In this document: piece by piece, positions 28,045 to 37,049 of the stretch
Numbering within the stretch: the first letter of the stretch is position 1
Layout of the letters: each line of letters begins with the position of its first letter
NCBI GenBank assembly: GCA_021794075.1
Contig: JAJYRM010000018.1
Coordinates: 1 to 48,975, forward strand
DNA: 48,975 nucleotides
Origin: Bacteroidota bacterium
GTDB taxonomy: Bacteria; Bacteroidota; Ignavibacteria; Kryptoniales; JAKASW01
Direction: 5' to 3'
Notes under the pieces: generated by a model
Databases searched by the model: none
What the model was told of the DNA's origin: nothing
Seen by the model: only the letters and a program-made list of their open reading frames with translations
Position numbers and translations under genes: made by a program

Positions 28045-29871
28045 ATGGGGAAGAAAGAAACAATAGGAATTGTACTTATAACGCTTGTGCTATTCGTCTG
28101 GATGTACTTCAATACTCCGAAGGCGCCGGTGCAGACACCGCGGTCAAAGGCGACGAGTGAGCAGTCGGTCGACACGACACATGCACCTGGCGGGCAGAAA
28201 TCTCCGCAAATGACGCCGCGGATCTCAGAGGAAGGGAATGCGGACACTGCCGCCGTCAATCGTTATGGCATGTCGTTCGCACGATTGGCAACAGGGACTG
28301 AAAAGACCATAACCATTGAGACCAGCCTCTATACTGCTGTGCTTACCACACAGGGTGGGATGATTAAAGACTGGACCCTGACGAAATATAAGACATGGAA
28401 CGGCGGGCCGGTTGAGCTAGTCAACTACAAGCACAATGGAGATTACAGTCTCGTCTTCCAGTCGATGAGCGGAAAGTTGATCGACACAAAAGGTCTTTTC
28501 TTCACAGCTCCATTCACGAACGGGGAAGTCGTGAAACTGAAAAACGGGCAGACATTCAACATCGCCTTTGCGCTGAACGTAAACGATTCTTCGAAGATAG
28601 TCCGGGAGTACACTTTCAAGGGAGGATTTTACAATTTCGGTTCTAACGTTGTTTTCGAACACATGTCTAGGTATATCGCCAACTACCAGTACCAGGTTAC
28701 CTGGCAGCATGGTCTGAACTACACAGAGGAAAACAGCGTCGACGAATCGAGTTTCTCGACCGCATACGCCTACAGCGGAGGCGAAGCCGTGACGCTTGAT
28801 GCGACTAAGCCCGGCGAGCCCGTGAAACAGCAGGTAAGCGGCAACACCAAATGGGTTGCCCAGACAACCAAGTATTTCGCGGCAGCGATAGTTCCCGAAA
28901 CAAGGCCCGCTGATGGCGCGTATCTTCACGGAAACGAATTTCATCTTCCGAATAACGGCCTATACAGGGACTACTACACCGCTCTGGAGATGAGGTTCGA
29001 GGGGAGACCCATCCAGTCCGATTCATTCATGGTCTACATCGGTCCCCTTGAGTACAACCTCCTTAAGTCGTACCACATAGGCCTGGAGCAAATTGTCGGC
29101 CTCGGTTGGAAGTGGGTCATAAGGCCGATAGCCGAATACGTTATGCTGCCGGCGTTCCAGTTCCTCCACAAATACATACCGAACTACGGTCTTGTAATCA
29201 TCATATTCGCGATACTTCTCAAACTTCTCCTGAATCCACTGACGATATCCAGCATGAAGTCGATGCGAAAGATGCAGGCGCTTCAGCCGATGATGGAAGA
29301 GATCAAGGAGAAGTACAAGGAAGATCAGCAGAAGATGAACCAGGCGATCATGAACTTGTACAAGGAGTACAAGATAAATCCGCTTGGCGGTTGTCTCCCG
29401 ATGTTCTTACAGCTCCCGATTCTATACGCTCTCTGGGCGATTTTCCGGAGCGACATCGTCCTTCGTCAGTCGAACTTCATATGGTGGATCAAGGATCTTT
29501 CCATTCCTGATACCATCCTCAGGCTTCCTTTTACGCTCCCATTTTTCGGGATGAACCAGATCAGCGGCCTCGCCACGCTTATGGCGGTAACGCAGTTCAT
29601 ACAGACCAAGATGACTACCACAGACCCGAGGCAGAAATTTATCGTCTACTTCATGCCGATAATGATGTGGCTGATCTTCAATAATTTCCCAGCCGGGCTG
29701 AACCTCTATTATTTCGTTTACAACCTCCTTGCGATCGGACAGCAATACATGCTGAATCGAAAACCGATGGAAGAAATGCTTGTGAAAGCGACTCCGAAGA
29801 AGAAGAAGGATAAACCATCGCGTCCGACGAGGCCGCAAATGGGTAACAGGGCAATGAGAAGAAGCTCCTGA
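28045..29871 (+). CDS. yidC: Membrane protein insertase YidC
   Basis: A 608-residue inner-membrane insertase of the Oxa1/YidC family. The first membrane segment (about 6-22) is followed by a large periplasmic domain (about 60-340). The conserved insertase core has about five segments: 'LGWKWVIRPIAEYVMLPAFQ', 'NYGLVIIIFAILLKLLLNPLT', the cytoplasmic hairpin 'KMQALQPMMEEIKEKYKEDQ', 'NPLGGCLPMFLQLPILYALW', 'FFGMNQISGLATLMAVTQF' and 'FMPIMMWLIFNNFPAGLNLYY'. The tail is lysine/arginine-rich ('KKKKDKPSRPTRPQ'), a feature that helps ribosome binding in some homologues. GAGGA lies seven bases before the ATG, which directly follows the yidD stop. Confidence 0.97.
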   Translation: MGKKETIGIVLITLVLFVWMYFNTPKAPVQTPRSKATSEQSVDTTHAPGGQKSPQMTPRISEEGNADTAAVNRYGMSFARLATGTEKTITIETSLYTAVLTTQGGMIKDWTLTKYKTWNGGPVELVNYKHNGDYSLVFQSMSGKLIDTKGLFFTAPFTNGEVVKLKNGQTFNIAFALNVNDSSKIVREYTFKGGFYNFGSNVVFEHMSRYIANYQYQVTWQHGLNYTEENSVDESSFSTAYAYSGGEAVTLDATKPGEPVKQQVSGNTKWVAQTTKYFAAAIVPETRPADGAYLHGNEFHLPNNGLYRDYYTALEMRFEGRPIQSDSFMVYIGPLEYNLLKSYHIGLEQIVGLGWKWVIRPIAEYVMLPAFQFLHKYIPNYGLVIIIFAILLKLLLNPLTISSMKSMRKMQALQPMMEEIKEKYKEDQQKMNQAIMNLYKEYKINPLGGCLPMFLQLPILYALWAIFRSDIVLRQSNFIWWIKDLSIPDTILRLPFTLPFFGMNQISGLATLMAVTQFIQTKMTTTDPRQKFIVYFMPIMMWLIFNNFPAGLNLYYFVYNLLAIGQQYMLNRKPMEEMLVKATPKKKKDKPSRPTRPQMGNRAMRRSS

Positions 29872-30233
29872 TTTAGTATTCCCAATGCCTGGGATGCGCG
29901 CCATGGTTTCGGTTCCGTGCCATGAGCGCGCGAGAGGGAACGGATCCAACCATATCTCACAACTTGACTTTTCGCGAGTTCAACTTTAGCTTTTGCTAAG
30001 CTAATCCACTCATTAAGGGACGTCAATAATGCGTGGAACGGCCTTTTGAAGGGAGTCGACGCTTCAAACGAGGACCAGCAGAACCTGCCTTCTTTACAAT
30101 TTCACGCAAACCATCGAACCATTGGTAATTTTCGCCGCATATAGATCGGTCGAGTCACTGGCATCTATTACCGCGGTCCACGAGTTACCAGGAGTGATCT
30201 GATGCCTATCGGCCAGTTCAAAATGGATTTTGC
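29872..30233. other. Gene-free spacer after yidC
   Basis: About 360 bases with no supported gene. In many bacteria jag or mnmE follows yidC, but neither is found here. The spacer contains a long stem-loop (29897-29930) listed separately, and a small TTAGC-TTTT-GCTAA hairpin near 29985-30000. It must also hold the promoter for the phosphatase gene. Confidence 0.5.
29897..29930 (+). terminator. Stem-loop after yidC, possible terminator
   Basis: CGCGC-CATGG (29897-29906) pairs with CCATG-A-GCGCG (29920-29930), ten pairs with one bulged A around a 13-base loop. It lies 26 bases after the yidC stop. There is no T-run behind it, so intrinsic termination is uncertain; it may stabilise the 3' end. 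Confidence 0.35.
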
Positions 30234-31514
30234 ATGGAAGAAAACGATCGACTGCGTGAAGAGAACAAACGCCTGAAGCGGGCCGTCGACGAACTCTCTA
30301 TCCTAAACGAGCTCGCTTCTGCGATTGGAGGCCTCAACAACTCCGAAGAAATTATCCGCAAGATACTTAATCGCGCCCTCCGCGCTTTGAACGCTGAGCA
30401 GGGTGTAGTGACGCTGGTGGCGGAAGGTGACGATAATCCGCTGCGAACTCTAGTGAGAAGCTCATTCACATCGTCCGAACACACTGCGCTTCATTTCAAC
30501 GACATGCTGCTCGGATGGATGACTCACAATAAGAGTCCGATCACGCTTAACGATCCCGTTTCAGATCGGCGCTTCGGAGGTGCAGAATGGAATCCGATGG
30601 TCAGGTCCCTTGTCTGCGTACCCATGCTTGTCAGGTCAGGATTGAAGGGAATTCTGACCGTCTACAACAAGAAGAACAGCGAGAAATTTTCGGACGACGA
30701 TCAGAGGCTTCTATCGATAATAGCGGCACAGTCGGCGCAGGTTATCGAGAATGCCAGGTTGTATGAAGAGGAGAGTGCGCTCATGAAGATTCGGCGCGAG
30801 CTCGATCTTGCGTCGCAGATACAGAGCGATCTTTTGCCGAAAGGAAAACCGGAGATGCCGGGGTACGACATAGCGGGAGCAACTTTTCCGGCGCGATCGG
30901 TCGGAGGTGATTTTTTCGATTTCATTCCAATTGAGGATTGGAAGCTCGCCCTCTGCTTGGGTGATGTGTCAGGAAAGGGACTACCGGCCGCGCTCCTCAT
31001 GACTAACATACAGGCATCCCTCAGGAGTGAAGCGTTTCTCGGTAAGCAGGCTCACGAGTGCGTCGAGAGGATGAATAGGCAATTGTTTCTCACGACGGGC
31101 CCGGAGAAATTCGCAACTTTGTTCTACAGCATTCTTGATGGCCGAAGCAACACACTCTCCTACTGCAATGCTGGGCACGAACCTCCTTTCTTGATTTCAG
31201 ACAATGGCGCGCCGCGGAGGCTGAATATAGGAGGAACGGTTATTGGAGCCATAGATCCAATGAGTTTCATGGGAGCATCAGTGAGTTTCGATCCCGGAAA
31301 TTTCCTGGTGGCTTACTCAGACGGTGTCACTGAGGCTATGGATAATAACATGATACAGTTCGGGGAGGATAAGCTGTCGCGTTTGATCACGGAAAATGCC
31401 GGATTGACCGCCGCCGAATTGGTTAAGCTGATTTCCGATGCGGTAAAAGCGCATGCCGGTAGCGCTCCACAACACGATGATATAACCGCTCTGGTGATAA
31501 AACGAGAGAAGTAA
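30234..31514 (+). CDS. GAF domain PP2C/SpoIIE-type serine phosphatase
   Basis: A 426-residue cytosolic regulator of the RsbU type. It has a short N-terminal coiled coil (about 1-25), a GAF sensor domain (about 25-175), a linker helix 'RRELDLASQIQSDLLPKGKPE' (about 188-208) typical of RsbU proteins, and a SpoIIE/PP2C phosphatase domain (about 210-425). Predicted metal ligands are D226 in 'GGDFFDF' and D244 in 'GDVSGKG', with 'YSDGVTEA' and 'HDDITALVI' near the end. Such proteins dephosphorylate anti-sigma-factor antagonists in partner-switching pathways; no such partner gene is adjacent. The start lacks a strong ribosome binding site (only GGA about eight bases before). Confidence 0.88.
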   Translation: MEENDRLREENKRLKRAVDELSILNELASAIGGLNNSEEIIRKILNRALRALNAEQGVVTLVAEGDDNPLRTLVRSSFTSSEHTALHFNDMLLGWMTHNKSPITLNDPVSDRRFGGAEWNPMVRSLVCVPMLVRSGLKGILTVYNKKNSEKFSDDDQRLLSIIAAQSAQVIENARLYEEESALMKIRRELDLASQIQSDLLPKGKPEMPGYDIAGATFPARSVGGDFFDFIPIEDWKLALCLGDVSGKGLPAALLMTNIQASLRSEAFLGKQAHECVERMNRQLFLTTGPEKFATLFYSILDGRSNTLSYCNAGHEPPFLISDNGAPRRLNIGGTVIGAIDPMSFMGASVSFDPGNFLVAYSDGVTEAMDNNMIQFGEDKLSRLITENAGLTAAELVKLISDAVKAHAGSAPQHDDITALVIKREK

Positions 31515-31702
31515 CGCCGGAGCAAGTGCGCAGAAAAGCCCTTCATCGACATTTGCGCTCACATCGTCTTCACCTAACCATATTGTCTGAAAGGAAGGGA
31601 ACAGCAAGCTGAGAGGGAAGCGCGATATCGGCTTTAAATCGCGCTTCACGAAAATTAAGTCGGGAAATCGTATGTTAAATAGTTTCAAATAGAAGGTGAC
31701 AA

Positions 31703-32227
31703 ATGGAAGATCTAAGTTATCCAATAGGGCGCTTTGTTCCGGATCCGGAATTGACGGAGGCGAAGCGCATCACACTCATAAACGATGTTACCGCCGCTCC
31801 CGCCGCGCTTCGGGAAGCCGTGCATGGAATGACAAAGGCGCAGCTTGACACACCATATCGGCCGGGCGGGTGGACGGTTCGGCAGGTGGTTCATCATCTT
31901 CCCGACAGCCACATGAACGCGTATATGAGATTCAGGCTGGCTCTTACTGAGAACGAGCCAACTATTAAGACTTACAACCAGGCGGAATGGGCCAATCTGC
32001 CCGATGCCACTTCCGCGGACGTGGAGATCTCCATGAAGCTTTTTGAGAACCTACATCACAGGTGGGTATTCCTATTGAGCAGCATGAAGGCTGGAGACTT
32101 TAAGCGCACATTTCGTCATCCGGAAAGCGGCGTGCAGAACCTCGATATGACTCTTCAACTCTATGCCTGGCACGGCAAACATCATGTCGCGCACATAACA
32201 TCACTTCGAAAGAGGATGGGCTGGTAG
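31703..32227 (+). CDS. DinB/YfiT-family protein (bacillithiol S-transferase-like)
   Basis: A 174-residue four-helix-bundle protein of the DinB superfamily, close to YfiT/BstA, a metal-dependent bacillithiol transferase of Bacillus. It has the N-terminal 'YPIGRFVPDPELTEAKR' (6-22), and the metal histidines are likely in 'VRQVVHHLPDSHMNAYMR' (about 60-77) and 'LYAWHGKHHVAHITSLRKRM' (about 152-171). Bacillithiol is used by Bacillota and many FCB bacteria, so a role in attaching this thiol to electrophiles or toxins is plausible. It stands alone on the plus strand, end to end with the PG0541 gene. Substrate is unknown. Confidence 0.82.
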   Translation: MEDLSYPIGRFVPDPELTEAKRITLINDVTAAPAALREAVHGMTKAQLDTPYRPGGWTVRQVVHHLPDSHMNAYMRFRLALTENEPTIKTYNQAEWANLPDATSADVEISMKLFENLHHRWVFLLSSMKAGDFKRTFRHPESGVQNLDMTLQLYAWHGKHHVAHITSLRKRMGW

Positions 32228-32253
32228 CGTCTTGCCAGCTGTCTGGATAGTCT

Positions 32254-32553
32254 CTACACGACTCTTTCGAGCGGCACCTGGAAGAGCCGGATGTGATCGT
32301 CCGGTCTCGGAATATTCTTGTTGGCTATCCTGATTTCCTGAACGAGCATTTCCAACGTCGATTCTTCCTCGAACGCTATCATGTAAACGGCGTTCGTCCC
32401 GGGAAAGCTCCGCGTGTCGAGGTGCGGATCTGTGCCATGACCTTTACCCTTGACGTGTTCCCAGCGGGTGTAGTAATCGATGCCCGCCGCTTCGAGGAGC
32501 TTCATCACACGCGGCGAAACGATATCGTTGCAGACAACGAACACTATTTTCAT
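32254..32553 (-). CDS. PG0541 family transporter-associated protein
   Basis: A 99-residue P-II-like small protein. It begins 'MKIVFVVCNDIVSPRVMKLL' and carries 'GIDYYTRWEHVKGKGHGTDP', 'LDTRSFPGTNAVYMIAFEE' and a C-terminal strand 'HIRLFQVPLERVV'. This matches the PG0541-type family, regularly found after RND pump genes; it may bind a ligand or the pump, but its role is unproven. The ATG at 32553 is chosen because GGGAGG lies directly upstream; an ATG four codons earlier contains that site. It lies 71 bases downstream of the pump gene and is last in the operon. Confidence 0.8.
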   Translation of the reverse strand: MKIVFVVCNDIVSPRVMKLLEAAGIDYYTRWEHVKGKGHGTDPHLDTRSFPGTNAVYMIAFEEESTLEMLVQEIRIANKNIPRPDDHIRLFQVPLERVV

Positions 32554-32624
32554 TTGGCCTCCCATCTAACGAATTGAACGCGCATTCATTCGTGGATCAT
32601 AATCACTTCTGCTCCGTGTCGCTA

Positions 32625-35600
32625 TCATTTGCCGCGACGTAGGAAGCCGAGCATTTTCTTGAAGGAGAGATCGTCGAGGATGGAATAAACCACTGGCACT
32701 ACGAAGAGCGTCAGGAGAGTCGAAGTAATCAGCCCGCCGATTACTGCCTGTCCCATCGGGGCGCGGAACTCGCTACCTTCGCTCACGGCGAAGGCGACCG
32801 GCATCATTCCAAATATCATCGCGAAGGTAGTCATGAGAATCGGGCGAAGCCTCGTCGCGCCCGCATTGATAAGCGCCTCGGTCCGTTCCTGACCCCTGTC
32901 CCGAAGAACGTTCGCATAATCAACCAGCAAAATACCATTTTTCGTGACAAGACCCATTAGCATTATTATACCGATCATCGACATCATGGAAATAGCGCTG
33001 TTGAACGCGAGCAGACCGAGTACGGCGCCTATGAGCGACATAGGCAGCGCGAGCATTATCGCGAATGGATAAGTGAAACTCTCAAACTGAGCCGCGAGCA
33101 CGATGTAAACGAATATGACCGCGAGCGCCAGCGAAAGAAGTATGTTCATGAATGACTCAGACTGCATCTGTCCCTGGCCGATGACAGCGACACTGTAACC
33201 GGGGGGAAGAGAAAGCCTGTTAGTGCTGTTCTGAATATCTCCGAGAACCTCCCCGAGAAGTCTTCCGGAGAGGTTTGCGTCGACTCGAATCTCGCGCTGC
33301 CTGTCGAATCGGTTGATCTGCGACGGACCGGAGCTCTGCCTGATATCCGCAACGTAGCTTACTGGCACGAGAAGATTTTCCCCGTTTCCAATCGCCTTGT
33401 TGCTCTTAATGGATAGGTTGTTCACGTTTTCAAATGAAGTCCTATCTTCCTTGCGAAGACGGACCCTGACGTCATACTGCTCGTCACCTTCCTGGTATTT
33501 CGTCGCAACATATCCGTCAACTAGGGCTCTCGCCGTTGTGGCGATTTGTGCTACGTTCACGCCCAAATCCGAGGCCTTCTCGCGGTCTATCCTTATCCTG
33601 ACCTCAGGCTTTGATGTCTCGAGGCTGTTCTCAATGTCAACTGCGCCAGGCGTTGTCCTAACGATGCTCTCGACTCTGTCGGCGATCCATTTGAGCGTCG
33701 TCATGTTGTCGCCACGGACGCTCATCACGACCGGTTTTTGATTCCCACCTGGACCACCCTGAGTCCCATAAGACATTTTCACTCCGGGCGTATTTCGAAG
33801 GTCCTCCCGGAGATAATTCATGATTTGCCAGATGCTCCGCTTTCGTTCGTTCTTCTTCACAAGTTTCACCAGGATATTTCCCGTCGTGACCGGATCGTTT
33901 CCCGCGCCTATCGTCAGTAGAGTAGTCGTAACTTCCGGTTGTCTCTCGAGAACATTTTCTATATAAGAACCTATGGCGGCAGTCTGTTCCAGCGAACTTC
34001 CCGGAGCCGCGTGAATGCCGATTGTGAATTCGCTTTCGTCGGTGTCAGGGAAAAAGGATGTTCCGAGAAATCCCATCAGGAAGAAACTCGATACGAACAC
34101 GGCGATTGAACCGAAGATCACGGTCTTCCGGTGGTGCAGCGACCATCTGATGGCTTTCCTGTATTTCTGGCTTAGGAGCTGGAAGAAGTGGTTGAAGTAG
34201 TAGAGTCCGCGGCGCAGCATGGAGCCTTTATTCTCAAGCTCCTCGTCGGCGGCCGTGAGCCAGCGGGAGGAAAGCATGGGGGTCAGCGTGAACGCCACGA
34301 AAAGGGAAACGAGCACCGCGACTGAGACGGTCAACCCGAATTGGTAGAAGAACCTGCCGACAATGCCGGGGGTGAAGGCTATGGGCACGAACACGGCGAC
34401 TATGGTGAATGTCGTCGCCATTACCGCGAGTCCTATCTCGGCAGTCGCAGCCTTCGCGGCTTCCATTGGAGTCTCGCCCTGCTGCATGTGTCTGAATATA
34501 TTCTCGATGACCACAATAGCGTCGTCGATAAGGAGACCGACCGCCAGTGAAAGGGCGAGAAGCGAGATCATATTCAGCGTGAAGTTGAGCGCATACATTA
34601 TGATGAAGCTTGCGATGATGGATGTCGGAAGAGCGATGGCGCTTATAATTGTGGAACGCATATTCGCGAGGAATAGAAAGACCACGATGACCGCGAGCAG
34701 GCCGCCATAGAAAATGTCGAACAGGACGTCGTTAACCTCCTCGACGATGAAAGTGCTGTTATCCTGTGCCACGGTGATCTTGAGATCAGGCGGAATTTCC
34801 TTCTGTAAAGCAGCGAGTTGCTGCTGGATTCCCTCCGCGACACGTACGGTGTTGCTCCCCGACTGCTTCAATATGCTGAGGCCGACGGCGGGTTTGCCGT
34901 TCACCCGCGTGAGACTTGTCTGCTCCTTTACGCCGTCGAAAACCTGTGCCACGTCGGACAGATATATAGGCTTGCCGCCTGGCGTCGCAACTATAACCCT
35001 ATTGAAGTCGCCGACATTCGAATATTTTCCCATCGTGCGAAGAAGTATCTGGCGTGGACCCTGCGTGAGATTGCCAGCGGGCACTTCCATGTTTGATGCA
35101 GCGACGGCCTGTATGATGTCATTTATCGAGAGATTGTAGGCCTTAAGTCTTGAAGCGTCAACCGATATCTGTATCTCTCTCTCCGCGCCGCCGACTAGAT
35201 CCACTCGACCGACGCCGGGCACGTTCTCCAGTCTTTTCCTGATCACATTCTTGGCGAACGTCGTGATCTCCTTGTCCGACCGCGGTCCGGAGACCGTTAG
35301 AGTGAACATTGGTACGCTTGCCGGGTCAATGCGTTGGACTACAGGTTCTTCAAGATCTGTCGGCAGATCTGCGCGCACCGCGGAGATTTTCTCGCGAACC
35401 TCCTGCGCCGCCTGCCTTCCCTCGACCTCGAGCTTGAACTGGATTATTACAAACGAGACTCCTTCACGAGATATCGAAGTGATGTGCTCGATGCCGCCGA
35501 TCGTGTTCACGGCATCTTCGATTTTCTTAGTTACATCCGTCTCCATCTGCTCAGGTCCCGCGCCTGGAAGAACGCTCGTGACGGTGACGTACGGAAAATC

Positions 35601-35720
35601 GATGTCGGGGAACTGATCAATGTTCAATTTCATGAACGAGAAAAGCCCGAGCACGATGAGGGCGAGTATCATCATCGTCGCGAATACGGGGCGTTCTATA
35701 GATGTGTCGGCTAATTTCAT
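32625..35720 (-). CDS. RND efflux pump, HAE1 family inner-membrane permease
   Basis: A 1031-residue proton-driven transporter of the AcrB/MexB type. It begins 'MKLADTSIERPVFATMMILAL' with the first of twelve membrane segments, followed by porter domain 'FPDIDFPYVTVTSVLPGAGPE'. The proton-relay pair is in 'SLAVGLLIDDAIVVIENIFRH' (TM4). The second half repeats the layout, with 'FAIMLALPMSLIGAVLGL' and 'IIMLMGLVTKNGILLVDYAN' (TM10 lysine region). It works with the periplasmic adaptor and TolC-like channel encoded upstream to export drugs, lipids or metabolites. Substrate cannot be told. It is third of four genes in the operon. Confidence 0.95.
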   Translation of the reverse strand: MKLADTSIERPVFATMMILALIVLGLFSFMKLNIDQFPDIDFPYVTVTSVLPGAGPEQMETDVTKKIEDAVNTIGGIEHITSISREGVSFVIIQFKLEVEGRQAAQEVREKISAVRADLPTDLEEPVVQRIDPASVPMFTLTVSGPRSDKEITTFAKNVIRKRLENVPGVGRVDLVGGAEREIQISVDASRLKAYNLSINDIIQAVAASNMEVPAGNLTQGPRQILLRTMGKYSNVGDFNRVIVATPGGKPIYLSDVAQVFDGVKEQTSLTRVNGKPAVGLSILKQSGSNTVRVAEGIQQQLAALQKEIPPDLKITVAQDNSTFIVEEVNDVLFDIFYGGLLAVIVVFLFLANMRSTIISAIALPTSIIASFIIMYALNFTLNMISLLALSLAVGLLIDDAIVVIENIFRHMQQGETPMEAAKAATAEIGLAVMATTFTIVAVFVPIAFTPGIVGRFFYQFGLTVSVAVLVSLFVAFTLTPMLSSRWLTAADEELENKGSMLRRGLYYFNHFFQLLSQKYRKAIRWSLHHRKTVIFGSIAVFVSSFFLMGFLGTSFFPDTDESEFTIGIHAAPGSSLEQTAAIGSYIENVLERQPEVTTTLLTIGAGNDPVTTGNILVKLVKKNERKRSIWQIMNYLREDLRNTPGVKMSYGTQGGPGGNQKPVVMSVRGDNMTTLKWIADRVESIVRTTPGAVDIENSLETSKPEVRIRIDREKASDLGVNVAQIATTARALVDGYVATKYQEGDEQYDVRVRLRKEDRTSFENVNNLSIKSNKAIGNGENLLVPVSYVADIRQSSGPSQINRFDRQREIRVDANLSGRLLGEVLGDIQNSTNRLSLPPGYSVAVIGQGQMQSESFMNILLSLALAVIFVYIVLAAQFESFTYPFAIMLALPMSLIGAVLGLLAFNSAISMMSMIGIIMLMGLVTKNGILLVDYANVLRDRGQERTEALINAGATRLRPILMTTFAMIFGMMPVAFAVSEGSEFRAPMGQAVIGGLITSTLLTLFVVPVVYSILDDLSFKKMLGFLRRGK

Positions 35721-35888
35721 GTCTGGTTTCTCCTCCGTGCAGAATAGGGAGCACGTGCCTCTCTTATCCGGAATCCGATCGGCCTCTTCCGCTTCTCGGG
35801 CGGGCTCAGTATTTCTAGAAAGGCCACATGGCTGTGTATGAACTCTCCCGGGAGGCGCTCGATATTAGCCGCGGGAATTTGCATGTGG

Positions 35889-37049
35889 TCATTTTTCATT
35901 TTCATTTCCCAGATTGGCGATACTGACGAAGCCGCTGTCACGCGCGTTCGTGGCGCCGGTCGTAATTACGGTGTCTCTTTCTTCGAGTCCATTGAGCACT
36001 TCGAACATTCTCCCGTCTGTCAATCCGGTCTCCACGATTCGCTGGAATGATCGACCATTTCTGACGATGAAGACACGGCTCGTGATTCCATCGCTCTGTA
36101 TCGCCGCTGCCGGAACGACGATGGGCCTGTCGCGCGAAGAGACCGGCACGTTGACCCTGCAGAACATTCCAGGCCTGAACCAGTTGTCTGGCGTGTTGTT
36201 GAAGAGCGCCTTTATTTGGAACGTGCGTGATCGCACGTCTGCGGACTTGGAAAGCTGAACGATCTCACCGGTTATCTTGACGTCAGGACGCGCTTCAGAA
36301 TACACCTGCACCTTCTGCCCAGTCGTCAGGCTTCCGAGATCGGTCTCGTTCACGTCGAAGTCGACCTTCATCTTTCCTATTCTCGCCACAGTCATGAGTA
36401 CTCCTCCGGGCGAAGTCAGGTCGCCAACGCTGACGTTGACGGCGGTGACCACGCCGGGGATCGGGGTTGTAAGCTCGACGGCACTCTTCGCGGCGTCGAA
36501 ATTCGCTTTTGCGACTTCATACGCCGTCTGGGCTCCGTCGAGAGATTGTTGGGAAATTGCCCCTTCTTTAAGGAGAGCGTTCATACGCTCATAAGTCTTC
36601 TCCGCGTTGTTGAAGGCGGCCTGTGCCTGGTAGTATTGCGAAGTCGCGCCGCTTCTGTCCAGGACGACTAACACCTGCCCGGCTTTCACCGATTGCCCCA
36701 CCTGCGCGTCGATGGCCGTAATTCGTTCCGATATCTTTGCCACAATATTCGCCTGTTCCTGGCCCTCCAGTGTACCCGAGAATTGCCTGGTAACCGAAAG
36801 CTTCTGCTTATGCGCGATCGCTATCTCGACCGGGACGGTAGAGAATGTCAGGGTTCCCGCCTTCTTTTCGGCATTGGGCGTTCGCCCGCAACCACTAAAC
36901 AGCACTCCTGCCAAGCCGGTCATGATACTTATCTTCATTGAAAAAGTAATCTTCCTCAATTTCTGCCTCCCGAGTGTTGATGAATCAAAACGCGGCAGCC
37001 GCCCTTTGAACCTGCGCGTTTTAGTTAGAGTTTCTGAATCTGTCATCAT
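35889..37049 (-). CDS. RND efflux periplasmic adaptor (membrane fusion protein), lipoprotein
   Basis: A 386-residue adaptor bridging the pump and outer-membrane channel. The export signal is 'MKISIMTGLAGVLFSGC' with lipobox 'FSGC'. The lipoyl half motif 'VEIAIAHKQKLSVTRQFSG' and 'DAQVGQSVKAGQVLVVLD' come before the alpha-hairpin ('GATSQYYQAQAAFNNAEKTY'), followed by 'IPGVVTAVNVSVGDLTSPGG' and the beta-barrel and membrane-proximal domains. ATG 37049 overlaps the tolC stop (ATGA) and has a GGGAG element before it, but it puts 37 basic residues before the signal. ATG 36938 gives a tidy 17-residue signal with a more distant GAGGA. Either may be used. Confidence 0.88.
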   Translation of the reverse strand: MMTDSETLTKTRRFKGRLPRFDSSTLGRQKLRKITFSMKISIMTGLAGVLFSGCGRTPNAEKKAGTLTFSTVPVEIAIAHKQKLSVTRQFSGTLEGQEQANIVAKISERITAIDAQVGQSVKAGQVLVVLDRSGATSQYYQAQAAFNNAEKTYERMNALLKEGAISQQSLDGAQTAYEVAKANFDAAKSAVELTTPIPGVVTAVNVSVGDLTSPGGVLMTVARIGKMKVDFDVNETDLGSLTTGQKVQVYSEARPDVKITGEIVQLSKSADVRSRTFQIKALFNNTPDNWFRPGMFCRVNVPVSSRDRPIVVPAAAIQSDGITSRVFIVRNGRSFQRIVETGLTDGRMFEVLNGLEERDTVITTGATNARDSGFVSIANLGNENEK

